Of a stretch of DNA of 64,000 nucleotides, positions 6,785 through 15,527 are shown in pieces. The stretch is from Pedobacter nanyangensis (GTDB taxonomy: Bacteria; Bacteroidota; Bacteroidia; Sphingobacteriales; Sphingobacteriaceae). The DNA lies in assembly GCF_003313505.1 (NCBI RefSeq), contig NZ_QMHO01000016.1:1-64000 (forward strand), read 5' to 3'. Made by a program: the position numbers and the translations under genes. The stretch's first letter is position 1, and every line of letters begins with the position of its first letter. The notes beneath the pieces are model-generated. The model was not told the DNA's origin, searched no databases, and was given only the letters and a program-made list of their open reading frames with translations.

Positions 6785-9514
6785 TTAAGGCTTGAGTACT
6801 TTTTTAATGGTGGATTTTCCCTTGCCTGTCAATTTCATAAGATATACACCGCTGGGATAATTGCTTATATCCACAATTTTTTCACTATCGGCAGCTGATA
6901 TTTTTTGGCTTTGCAGTATTTGCCCACTAAGATTTAACAATTCCAATTTTTGGTAGGATTGGCCTGTTAAACTTACCGATACTTTGCCTGACACCGCTGG
7001 GTTTGGATAAATTTGGGCATCGCTTTGCGGTGCCACAGAAACGTTGACCACAATGGGCTCAAAAGAGACTAGGGTCCCGTCTTGGTCTACCTGGCTCAAT
7101 TTATAATAATTTACGCCAGGTTTCGCACTTGCGTCTAAATAAGTATAGGAAGCGGCCGTATTACCTTTTGATAACTGTTTGCTGAGCAATACATAATCTA
7201 GTCCATTGCTACTTCGTTCCAAAAGGAAATAATCATTATGCTCTTCCATTGCTGTTTGCCAGCTTAGCTGAACGCCCTGTGTGCCCACTTTAGCGGAAAA
7301 GTTGGACAATTTAATTGGCAAGGTGCTAAAATTTTCATAGGCACCCATGTCCACAGCACCATTATTCACCCGGGCCTGCCCTGCCAAATCAAGTGTTAAA
7401 TTAGCCAGTGCGTTATTGCCCTTATCTATTGTAAAACTACCTACAAGCGGTTTCAGGCGTAAAAACTGGGCATGGTTAGGGTCAACACTTAAAAATTGTG
7501 GGTCTGCACCCACCACTACGCCGTCTGTACCATGAGTACCAAATTGCTGTGTAAGCGAGTGCTTTAAAGTTACGCTGGCCAATGTGCCTTTCTCCACATC
7601 GGCACCGCTATTTGCCGAGGTATTTCCGTATAAAATAGTGTTATAGATATTGACCATGGAATTGGCTGAACTGCTCACGTTAATGCCCCCGCCCACGGCT
7701 GCAGCAGTAGCCTTGTTGGCATAAATAGTACTCCCAATAATATCAACCTGGGCGGCCGAAATGGAAATGGCACCTCCGCCCAAAACTGTTTTAGCTTCAT
7801 TATTGTAAAACACGGCGTTTTCGATGACTCTACGGCCGCCTGTACTTTCGGTCGTAAATATGGCCCCTCCAGCACTGTTCGACACATTGTCCTGCGCATA
7901 AATATGGTTTAAGGTGGCTTCGGTTAAGGTATTGATATTGATAGCGCCACCATTACCTGTAGCGGTGTTGCCTTTAAAAGTACCGCCGTTGATGGTTAAC
8001 TTGCTGAGGCTCGCACCTGTACCCGCAATGTACAAAGCACCACCGCTACCATTTAAAGCGGCATTGGCTTCGAAATTGACATTGCTCAGTATGGCTTCGG
8101 TATAAATGTTAAAATGCACTGCCCCGCCATTAACCGCCGAACCTGCGTTGATGGTATTTTGTGTAAAATTACATCCGGTAAACGATAAGCTGTTAACATT
8201 ACCGGCTGCACCAATGGAAAAAACGGCGCCGCCATGCCCACCTGCAGTATTGGCTTCGAACAATAGGTTAGTTGCGGTTACATCAGTATAGTTAGAGGCG
8301 TAAACTGCCCCGCCCCTGTAGCCCACAGCTTCATTGCTTTTAAAGCTACCGCCACTTAAGGTTAGCAGACTTTGTCCGGCAGTATTTCCCAAACTGTAAA
8401 TGGCACCGCCCGCATAATTAGCTTTGTTGCCCTCAAAAATAACGTTGGTAAAAGAAGGGCTTGCATAGCTGGCCATATAAATGCCCCCGCCATTGCCCGT
8501 AGTGGCACTTGTACCCGTAACCTCATTATTTTTAAAACTGCCTCCTATAAAAGAACTGGTATTTTTATTGGCGGCACTGGCACCCAAAATATATACTGCG
8601 CCTGCAGACGTTTGTGCGGTGTTTTGCTCAAAGTCTACATTTTCAAAGCTAGGGCTAAAGCCCGAAGCAATATATACCGCACCCGCTATCGATTTGGCAC
8701 TATTGCCCTGAATTTTGGTGCTTTTAAGTGTTGTTGCTGCACCGCAATACAGGCCTCCGGCATAACCTGCGCCAGCTCCTGTATTAAAGCATTTGTTGTT
8801 AACGATTTCGCAGTTTTCGAGCGAAACGCTTTTGCTTCCAGCAATGAAAATGCCGCCCGCATAGGCTGCCGAAGAAGCGGTACTGGCATTCACGATATTG
8901 TTTTTTACCCACATGTTTTTAAAAGTCCCGCCAGCATCTCTCAAAAAAATACCTGCGCCATAAAAGCTGTAGTAATTAGTGGTGCCCAATTGGGTAAGAT
9001 ACCCGGCATTGGCATAACCATTTTGCACGGTAAATCCATCCATCACGAAGGTATCGGTAGCATGTCCAATGATGGTGACCACATGCAGTACGTTGTCTAC
9101 TTTTTTACTAAGGTCGTCACCCTGATCATCTCCCGTTAAATCGCCGTCTAAAATACTGGGATTGAGCGTAAAATTACGGGTATTCACATCATCGCTGCCG
9201 TCACCTTTAAAACTGCCGTATAGTGCCACGCCTTCTGGAACCAAAAAGGTTTGATCCCTGGCGCCATTGTCGATGCTTAAACCGGCTGGCCTTGCAGATG
9301 GTTTATAGGTACCTGCAGCCACATATATTTTATCAGTGGCTATGGCATTGTCTATGGCTTCCTGTAAACTTACATAAGCGGTAGCCCAAGAGATCCCATC
9401 TTTAACGGGGGCCGCGGTATTACCAGCATTTACATAAATGGTTTTGTTTTGCGCTAAAGCACTGAGACTTAACACGCTTACCAAAACACCTGTTAATCGT
9501 AAAATTTTCTTCAT
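6785..9514 (-). CDS. Secreted parallel beta-helix protein with type IX sorting domain
   Basis: The predicted 909-residue exported protein has a signal peptide (MKKILRLTGVLVSVLSLSALAQ). A long region of repeated GGAIY/GGGI-type turns with NNxA/NTA motifs (about residues 30-700) is typical of right-handed beta-helix proteins. A beta-sandwich segment follows (LPIKLSNFSAKVGTQGVQLSWQT), then a type IX C-terminal sorting domain (IYPNPAVSGKVSV ... YPSGVYLMKLTGKGKSTIKKVLKP). The frame is open up to 9553, but the Met at 9514 begins the signal peptide. It should leave the cell through the type IX system that includes SprA (44663-51838) and be anchored or released at the surface. It is the last gene of the minus-strand series that begins with susC. 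The substrate is unknown. Such proteins can be adhesins or polysaccharide-active. Confidence 0.9.
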   Translation of the reverse strand: MKKILRLTGVLVSVLSLSALAQNKTIYVNAGNTAAPVKDGISWATAYVSLQEAIDNAIATDKIYVAAGTYKPSARPAGLSIDNGARDQTFLVPEGVALYGSFKGDGSDDVNTRNFTLNPSILDGDLTGDDQGDDLSKKVDNVLHVVTIIGHATDTFVMDGFTVQNGYANAGYLTQLGTTNYYSFYGAGIFLRDAGGTFKNMWVKNNIVNASTASSAAYAGGIFIAGSKSVSLENCEIVNNKCFNTGAGAGYAGGLYCGAATTLKSTKIQGNSAKSIAGAVYIASGFSPSFENVDFEQNTAQTSAGAVYILGASAANKNTSSFIGGSFKNNEVTGTSATTGNGGGIYMASYASPSFTNVIFEGNKANYAGGAIYSLGNTAGQSLLTLSGGSFKSNEAVGYRGGAVYASNYTDVTATNLLFEANTAGGHGGAVFSIGAAGNVNSLSFTGCNFTQNTINAGSAVNGGAVHFNIYTEAILSNVNFEANAALNGSGGALYIAGTGASLSKLTINGGTFKGNTATGNGGAININTLTEATLNHIYAQDNVSNSAGGAIFTTESTGGRRVIENAVFYNNEAKTVLGGGAISISAAQVDIIGSTIYANKATAAAVGGGINVSSSANSMVNIYNTILYGNTSANSGADVEKGTLASVTLKHSLTQQFGTHGTDGVVVGADPQFLSVDPNHAQFLRLKPLVGSFTIDKGNNALANLTLDLAGQARVNNGAVDMGAYENFSTLPIKLSNFSAKVGTQGVQLSWQTAMEEHNDYFLLERSSNGLDYVLLSKQLSKGNTAASYTYLDASAKPGVNYYKLSQVDQDGTLVSFEPIVVNVSVAPQSDAQIYPNPAVSGKVSVSLTGQSYQKLELLNLSGQILQSQKISAADSEKIVDISNYPSGVYLMKLTGKGKSTIKKVLKP

Positions 9515-9556
9515 ATTGTTTAGTTTTAGTGGTTCGCAACAATAGGTTATCATGGT

Positions 9557-10633
9557 TTATTTGGCAGGATAATATCCCGCCTTACTGAGGGCGCCAACAT
9601 CCTTAAAAGGGTGGTTTGGCTTTAGGTAGCTGGCCAAAAACTGGTACACTTTTAGCCTTGCTTCTTTAGATGCGTAGTTATCTATCCTATCAAAATGATG
9701 GCCGCCCGCAGCATTTTCATATATTTTATATTCAAATTTCTTTTGGTTGGCTTTAAGGGCGCTAATAAGGTGCTCTACTTCTTCGATCAGTACATCATCA
9801 TCGTTGGTATTGGCGTGGATAAGCAGTGGGGTTTTCAATTTCTCTACATTCCAAACTGGCGATCGCTTTCTGTATTCCTTCACATTTTGGAATACCTCCT
9901 TGCCAATGTGGTAATCGGCAGAAAAAAGCTTCCGATATTCATCGTTCATATAACCAAGGCGCATGATCAGATCGCTCACGGGAACACCGGCATACCCCAC
10001 GGCATAACTGTCGGGGAACTGGAACAAATTCATGAGTGTGTGCATCCCGCCATGGCTCCACCCCATTACCCCTACTCTGTTTTTATCTACAAAATCGTAG
10101 TTCTGCAGCATATAATCACGGGTATATTTGGTGTCGTCAATCTCACGGCCGCCGTAATCAATTTCCCGCTGAAATTTTTTGCCGTAACCCGTACTTCCAC
10201 GATATTCGGGTGCGGCAACCACATAGCCTTGGGCCAATAATTCCCTCACAATATGAGCGTTTGACAATCCGAAATTTCCGTGCACACCGCCATGTACCAA
10301 CACGATTAAAGGGTATTTTTTATTTAAATCGATGCCCTTTGGTACAAATACATAGGCGTAAATGGTAAGTGGATTGTTATAGCCTTTTCCAGTTTTACTG
10401 CGTACCTGCGCTGATGCCAAGCTCGAAAAACGAACCTTGTCTACAAAAGCGATATCGGCCATTTTATGTTCCCAGGAAACATCTTCGATGCCTTTGGAAA
10501 GCTCGTCGAAACTGAAGCTGAGGTTGTCTATTTGCTGTTTAAGCGCATTTATTTTAGTGTCGATATTTTCAGCTTGCTGTGCTTTAACTACAATAGCCGA
10601 AAGAGTTAACAGGAGGAATATTTTTAATTTCAT
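9557..10633 (-). CDS. Exported alpha/beta hydrolase, prolyl-oligopeptidase-like (S9)
   Basis: This 358-residue protein has a signal peptide (MKLKIFLLLTLSAIVVKAQ) and an S9-type alpha/beta-hydrolase catalytic domain. The oxyanion-region motif is LVHGGVHG, the nucleophile is Ser193 in GWSHGG, an acidic residue lies in HANTNDDDVLIEE, and the catalytic His is in AGGHHFDRI. There is no beta-propeller, so it is shorter than true prolyl oligopeptidases and may be an esterase or a dipeptidyl-peptidase-like enzyme. The start at 10633 is chosen because the upstream alternative at 10684 would overlap the preceding gene and add a non-signal extension. The gap to the upstream dacB-like gene is 13 bases, consistent with one transcript. 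The periplasm is the expected location. Confidence 0.87.
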   Translation of the reverse strand: MKLKIFLLLTLSAIVVKAQQAENIDTKINALKQQIDNLSFSFDELSKGIEDVSWEHKMADIAFVDKVRFSSLASAQVRSKTGKGYNNPLTIYAYVFVPKGIDLNKKYPLIVLVHGGVHGNFGLSNAHIVRELLAQGYVVAAPEYRGSTGYGKKFQREIDYGGREIDDTKYTRDYMLQNYDFVDKNRVGVMGWSHGGMHTLMNLFQFPDSYAVGYAGVPVSDLIMRLGYMNDEYRKLFSADYHIGKEVFQNVKEYRKRSPVWNVEKLKTPLLIHANTNDDDVLIEEVEHLISALKANQKKFEYKIYENAAGGHHFDRIDNYASKEARLKVYQFLASYLKPNHPFKDVGALSKAGYYPAK

Positions 10634-10646
10634 GTGTGTGCGGGTG

Positions 10647-11963
10647 CTAATAGTTTTCAATGATGTTAACGAGGTATTTTTCAACGGCTCTGCGGATAGA
10701 CACTTGATTTTGATGGTGGTTATTCACCAAGAACGAGAAGAAATATCGCTTGCCTTTTTTGGTTAGGAGGTAACCGCTCAAAGTGGTACTGTTACCACCC
10801 AGGGTACCGGTTTTGCTCCAAATATTATTTTCGTAGCCTTTATAATAATCAGTGGCGGTAGCTTGATCCTTTTGCAGGATTTGGCGAACGGTTTCCCAGC
10901 CGAAGCTTTGCCTCATTTTGTATAATAATGCGGTGAGTACCTGCGGCGAAAAATTATTGTTTCTGCTTAGTCCGCTGCCATCAACCCAAACAAATGATTG
11001 CGGGAAACTGGAGAAATCACTTTGCTGTAATGCGGCTATCGCTTGCCTATCGGCCAGTTTTCCTACCAATTTGCTACCGGCCATAAGCAAAAGTTGTTCG
11101 GCCATAAAGTTATCGCTTTGGTGCATCATCGGCGTAAGCACTTCACTTGTTTTATACGTATAATAGGGTTTCCAAAAGCCCTCGTTTCGGATTTGGCTTT
11201 CCGCAAAATGGATTTGTTTATGAAGCTTAGCTAAGGTATCGGCCAACAGGCGATAATTCAGGTCAGCATCTTCCTTTTGGGTAAAAGGCCTAATGCTTGC
11301 GCCCACAGCCGCAGGGTTGGCGGTAAAATCATTGCTATCCATTGCCCTGCTTACACTCATCTTTTTATCTTGTGGAATATTGTTCACTTTCAGCTTATTT
11401 TGGAAATAGCTGGGCGTAACTTTAACACCACCGCTTATCTGCTCAAATTTTACCACATTACCATAAATGGGCATTCCAGACCGCTCAGGCATATACCATT
11501 CCTGATAACTGTTCCACGACCAACCAAAGCCCAATCTGGTAAACGAAGCGGTTGATGTCTTTTCAATCACGACTACCTTTTTACTGTTAAGAATTTGCTG
11601 AAATACCTGTTGTTTCGAAAAAGCGGGATGCAGAAAAGTTGGATCACCATTGGGTTTAAGGTACAGGGTGTCTGTCCCATGATGGACAAACCATCCCGGC
11701 AGGCTATCAGGCCAAGTTCTTAGTACCGCATAAGTGGTAAACAACTTGGTGTTACTTGCGGGAATAAACAACTTGGAGGCATTATGCGCCACCAATGTTT
11801 TTCCGGCATCGTCTTGCAAAATGAACCCGATATGGGCGCTGTTAAACAGTGAATCGTTGTTGAGCTTTTGAATGTTTTTGCTTAACGTTCTATTGCTTGA
11901 ACAACTTGCCAGCAAAATTGCCACAGTGCAAAGCAACAAGCTATAAATAGATTTCATTTTCAT
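10647..11963 (-). CDS. D-alanyl-D-alanine carboxypeptidase/endopeptidase, PBP4 type (S13), lipoprotein
   Basis: This is a penicillin-binding protein of the DacB/PBP4 family, which trims or cuts peptidoglycan peptide cross-links. It begins with a lipoprotein signal (ILLASCSS, Cys21). The active-site motifs are complete: SxxK as Ser70-Asn-Thr-Lys73 in IPASNTKLF, SxN as SDN in MMHQSDNFMAEQLL, and KTG in IWSKTGTLGG. Its length (438 residues) is close to the usual for the family. Its place inside a SusCD/peptidase series is unusual, because most PBP4 genes stand alone. It may process D-amino-acid-containing peptides or murein fragments for import (inference). The gap to the upstream S9 peptidase gene is 5 bases, so co-transcription is very likely. 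Confidence 0.9.
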   Translation of the reverse strand: MKMKSIYSLLLCTVAILLASCSSNRTLSKNIQKLNNDSLFNSAHIGFILQDDAGKTLVAHNASKLFIPASNTKLFTTYAVLRTWPDSLPGWFVHHGTDTLYLKPNGDPTFLHPAFSKQQVFQQILNSKKVVVIEKTSTASFTRLGFGWSWNSYQEWYMPERSGMPIYGNVVKFEQISGGVKVTPSYFQNKLKVNNIPQDKKMSVSRAMDSNDFTANPAAVGASIRPFTQKEDADLNYRLLADTLAKLHKQIHFAESQIRNEGFWKPYYTYKTSEVLTPMMHQSDNFMAEQLLLMAGSKLVGKLADRQAIAALQQSDFSSFPQSFVWVDGSGLSRNNNFSPQVLTALLYKMRQSFGWETVRQILQKDQATATDYYKGYENNIWSKTGTLGGNSTTLSGYLLTKKGKRYFFSFLVNNHHQNQVSIRRAVEKYLVNIIENY

Positions 11964-11968
11964 GATGT

Positions 11969-14062
11969 TTATGGCTTCATTAAATGTTTCATTAAAAATG
12001 TAGCGGTAGCTAGCTTTACCTGTAATAGGTTTTCAAATACCATCCAATGGTGGGTTTCATCGGGAATCACCAGATACTCCGCCTGCACATTTCTGGCCTT
12101 TAATCTATTCACCAAATCCAAGCTTTGCGTAAAGTTTACATTTTGGTCATCATCACCGTGGATAATGAGCACTGGGGAGGTCCATTTGTCGACATAGTTG
12201 GATGGCGACGAAACGGAGGCGAGTTTGGCGGCCAGGTCTGCATCTGGGGCCGTTGGTCCTTCTGCTGATTTTCGCTCACGGTTGTGCACGCCATGAATAT
12301 CTACACCTGCTTTAAAAATATCCGAGTTTTTACCTAGGGCAAAGGCTGTTAAATAACCTCCGTACGAGCCCCCATAAACGCCTATCTTATTGGCGTCAAT
12401 GTTTTTTTGGCTTGCGAGCCACTTTCCAGCAGCCAAAATATCCAAATATTCAGCAGCGCCCAGGTTTCCCGCATTGTCTGGGTTTTGGAAATGATAACCA
12501 TAACCAGTGCCCATGCGATAGTTAACCGCCAGAACGGTAAAACCTTGACTTGCCAAATACTGATTGAAAGCATAGTCGTAAAAATAGTAGTCCATAAAAT
12601 GCCAGCCCAAAAACATTTGCCTGCGTGGCCCGCCATGGATATATACCAGGGCGGGGCTTTTTCCACTGCTTTTTTGGGGTTTGAACAACTGGCCATAAAC
12701 CAGCAAACCATCTTCAGCTTTGAAACTTACTTGTTCAGGTACGATCAATGCTTGTGCATCAAAATCTTGGAAAATGGTTTGGGCTAAACGTTTTGGAGCA
12801 GTGTTATTGGAGAGATTAATGATGGCGGGGCTTGGTGGCAATGTTGAACTGGCATGAATAATGGCCAATTGTTGATCTTGATTGATAAAGGCTGGTGCAG
12901 CAGCTATGGCATCGCCACTGGTGAGCATCCGAAATGAACTGCCATCTACGTTAACTACACCAATGTGTTTCCTGTCGAGGTCTTGTTTTTCTTTGCCATT
13001 ATTGGCTGCAAAAGCGATTTTTTTACCATCGCTACTGAAACTAATTTGATCTACCGAGAAATTACCCTCCGTAATTTGTTTAAAACCAGTACCCGAAGGC
13101 GCAATGCTATAAAGGTGTGGCCAGCCATCGTGGTAGCTTAAAAAAACCAATTGCTGTGGCGTAGGCCAGTTGAGGTTAATGCCGCCTTGCCATGCAGGCA
13201 CCGAGCCTTGCAAAGTTTTTGGGGCTTCCCAAACTTGCTGGGTTTGGCCGGTATTCAGGTTAGTTACCATAATGGCCCAGGGGCGATGCTTTTTAGCCGT
13301 GATCGAATCTGTTTCTCCGCCCGTAGCTGGCTGCCTTACAAAAGCCAAGCTCGTACCATCAGGTGACCAATTGGGAAAATCATCCTTAAAAAAAGATGGT
13401 GCTACCCAATGGATATTTTTTTTCCCTGGTTCAAATATGCCAATAAACGAATGTGTTGTTCTACGGGAAGCAAAGGCCAGTTTTTTCCCATCTGGCGACC
13501 ACTGCAAGCCCCTAGTACTTCCTCTGGCATAAAACAATAATTTAGCAGGTGCGCTACCGTCAACGGCAACGCCCATGATTTGGTCTCGGCTGATAAAAGC
13601 AAGGGTTTTGGAATCAGGGTTAAGTGCTGGAAAATCGCCTTCGGCCAACAGCTTTACTTGGCCTGTTGGCAAAAAGATGCTATAGATTACTATTTTTGGT
13701 GCTACAATTCCCGATTTTGGATCTATAGGTTTGGCCATGCTATTGGCGCCATGATCGCCGCCACGCACAAAAACCGCCCATTGTCCATCCTTACTGATGT
13801 TAAGGTTTGATATTTCCTGTCCATCATCGTCATTAAACTGGGTAAGCTGTTGCAATTGCTCACTGGGAGTGGCCTTAAACACATTTCTACGTCCTTCTTT
13901 ATTCAATACAAATAATATATCTGTGCTTTGTGGCGACACTGCCAAATTGGACACATACGGCGTTTTAAGGAGTTGTGAAAGGCTTAAGCTTTGTGCGCTG
14001 GCCACAGACACGGATAGGCCAATGAACGCAAAAACAATTAAACGGAGATTAAAATAAGGCAT
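11969..14062 (-). CDS. S9 family peptidase with TolB-like beta-propeller
   Basis: This 697-residue exported serine peptidase of the prolyl oligopeptidase/acylaminoacyl-peptidase family has a signal peptide (MPYFNLRLIVFAFIGLSVSVASA). The first about 400 residues show TolB/WD40-like propeller repeats (SPDGKKLAFASRR, SPDGTSLAFVRQ, SSDGKKIAFAAN). The C-terminal hydrolase domain has HGGPRRQ (oxyanion), nucleophile Ser566 in YGGSYGGYL, Asp in IHGDDDQNV and His in DETHHWMV. The start at 14062 gives a clean signal sequence, while the longer frame to 14095 adds 11 residues that do not. It would cleave short peptides in the periplasm, fitting an uptake locus for peptides. The upstream DUF4302 gene ends at 14180. 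Confidence 0.92.
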   Translation of the reverse strand: MPYFNLRLIVFAFIGLSVSVASAQSLSLSQLLKTPYVSNLAVSPQSTDILFVLNKEGRRNVFKATPSEQLQQLTQFNDDDGQEISNLNISKDGQWAVFVRGGDHGANSMAKPIDPKSGIVAPKIVIYSIFLPTGQVKLLAEGDFPALNPDSKTLAFISRDQIMGVAVDGSAPAKLLFYARGSTRGLQWSPDGKKLAFASRRTTHSFIGIFEPGKKNIHWVAPSFFKDDFPNWSPDGTSLAFVRQPATGGETDSITAKKHRPWAIMVTNLNTGQTQQVWEAPKTLQGSVPAWQGGINLNWPTPQQLVFLSYHDGWPHLYSIAPSGTGFKQITEGNFSVDQISFSSDGKKIAFAANNGKEKQDLDRKHIGVVNVDGSSFRMLTSGDAIAAAPAFINQDQQLAIIHASSTLPPSPAIINLSNNTAPKRLAQTIFQDFDAQALIVPEQVSFKAEDGLLVYGQLFKPQKSSGKSPALVYIHGGPRRQMFLGWHFMDYYFYDYAFNQYLASQGFTVLAVNYRMGTGYGYHFQNPDNAGNLGAAEYLDILAAGKWLASQKNIDANKIGVYGGSYGGYLTAFALGKNSDIFKAGVDIHGVHNRERKSAEGPTAPDADLAAKLASVSSPSNYVDKWTSPVLIIHGDDDQNVNFTQSLDLVNRLKARNVQAEYLVIPDETHHWMVFENLLQVKLATATFLMKHLMKP

Positions 14063-14179
14063 GGCGGTTGGTTGAAAATGAAAAAAATCTCCCAAGAAAA
14101 GCGAGAAGCACGATGGACAACTCGCTTAACGGGGCAACGGATTGGATTATTTATACTTACACACTATCATCAATCAGTT

Positions 14180-15520
14180 TTAGTCTACAAATACACCCGC
14201 TGGTGTACTTACCGTAACGGTCATGTAGTACTTGCTGTCTTTTCTGCTCACTATCCGGATGCGCTGTAGTGCTCCAGCCCTTCCAAAAGGCACAATGGTT
14301 ACGCCTTCTGGTGGAAAAATGTAGGATAGAAACTGCGTAACCGCAGGCAAAAATGGTATTGCAACAGTATTGGTTGCCCCCGTTGGGGTAATGATCACAT
14401 GGCTCTCGTCCATTTTTTGCAGGTTATAGTAATACACCATCCAACCTGAAGCGGTACCATCATGTGCGGTGGTTCCTGTTGGCATAATGTACCTGAACTG
14501 TAAGGAATTAGTAAGATTTGGCGCCGTACCATTTCTGTTGTACAACTGCGCATTAAAAGTTTCGGCACCTGTTAGCGCTTTGATCTTTAAAAACTCCGTT
14601 TCCAGGGCTGAGCTATAATAGTCGGCCGTAGTTGCCAGGGTATAGGCGTAAAATCTAACCGTACCGTTCTGTTGAATAAAGTAATCCGCGGTACCTCTGT
14701 ACGGAAATGCCGGCACATGGTCTACAGCAATTTTACCAGCACCAGCTGTACCTGCTTCTGTTACCTGTAGTTCATTGGCTGATGCCTGACCAAATTTAAT
14801 GCGCTCCACCGTGAAAGATGCCGGTTTCCAAGCTTTGTTAAGGGCAATGCCATTGGCGATATTGGTGTACACAAACTGCTCAGAGACAGGGTTTCCGTTG
14901 CCATCCAACCAGGTTAGTTTGATGGTTCTGGCTTGCGGATTTAACTCCCAAAAAGCTGATATACCACCCAATATTAAGTTTTTGAAATAACCCGAGGCAT
15001 TTTTGGTAAAATTCTCTAAAAGCACTACGGTATTTGCTCTTCCAACCAAATCAGCCTTATCCGCAGCGCTGGCTTTTTTCAGGATTTGCTTAGTATTTTC
15101 GTTAATGCGCTTTAAACTGGCTGAGCCATCGCTGTTAAAGGCCAGTACAAACTCGAAAGCTCCGCCCATGTTTTCGGCAATGGCATGCCATGCACTATAG
15201 GTTTCGAAAATTAGTTCGGGAGCGTTTACACCGCCAATTCTATACCTTACATTGGCCTGCTCAGTGGTGTAACCATTGTAGTCAGAGAGGATGTTGGCGG
15301 TGCCATCGGCATTAAACTTTACCCAAATAGCTACCTTTCCCTGTCCGCTAGCGGGCTGATAATCGATGATCCAGCCATCGGCGGCGGCCACCAACTGTTG
15401 TTTATATTTTTCCTGTAATTGCGAGAGAGAGGCAATGTCCTCTGGAATGGTAGTTTTAGTTTCTTTTTTACAGGCAACTAAGATACCCGCTAAAAACAAT
15501 ATCGTTAAAAAATGCTTCAT
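14180..15520 (-). CDS. DUF4302 lipoprotein, copy 2
   Basis: This 446-residue lipoprotein (lipobox LVACKK, Cys17) is of the DUF4302 type seen beside SusC/SusD pairs in Bacteroidota. Recognisable features are the early LQEKYKQQLVAAADGWIIDYQP segment, KVAIWVKFNADGT, a central FKNLILGGISAFWELN block and the end FPPEGVTIVPFGRAGALQRIRIVSRKD. It is clearly paralogous to the next gene upstream (15528-16979): both share the WxIxYQP start, an HVPAFPY/HVPAYPY block and a PPEGxTxVP..SRKDS end. No catalytic residues are evident. A surface-exposed substrate-binding role alongside SusD is plausible but unproven. Confidence 0.82.
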   Translation of the reverse strand: MKHFLTILFLAGILVACKKETKTTIPEDIASLSQLQEKYKQQLVAAADGWIIDYQPASGQGKVAIWVKFNADGTANILSDYNGYTTEQANVRYRIGGVNAPELIFETYSAWHAIAENMGGAFEFVLAFNSDGSASLKRINENTKQILKKASAADKADLVGRANTVVLLENFTKNASGYFKNLILGGISAFWELNPQARTIKLTWLDGNGNPVSEQFVYTNIANGIALNKAWKPASFTVERIKFGQASANELQVTEAGTAGAGKIAVDHVPAFPYRGTADYFIQQNGTVRFYAYTLATTADYYSSALETEFLKIKALTGAETFNAQLYNRNGTAPNLTNSLQFRYIMPTGTTAHDGTASGWMVYYYNLQKMDESHVIITPTGATNTVAIPFLPAVTQFLSYIFPPEGVTIVPFGRAGALQRIRIVSRKDSKYYMTVTVSTPAGVFVD

Positions 15521-15527
15521 CTTGATC

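Noticed and set aside
8372..9139. 255-codon plus-strand frame inside the beta-helix gene
   Set aside because: It is the complement of the repetitive beta-helix gene, which has a signal peptide, repeats and a sorting domain. The plus frame has no recognisable domain.
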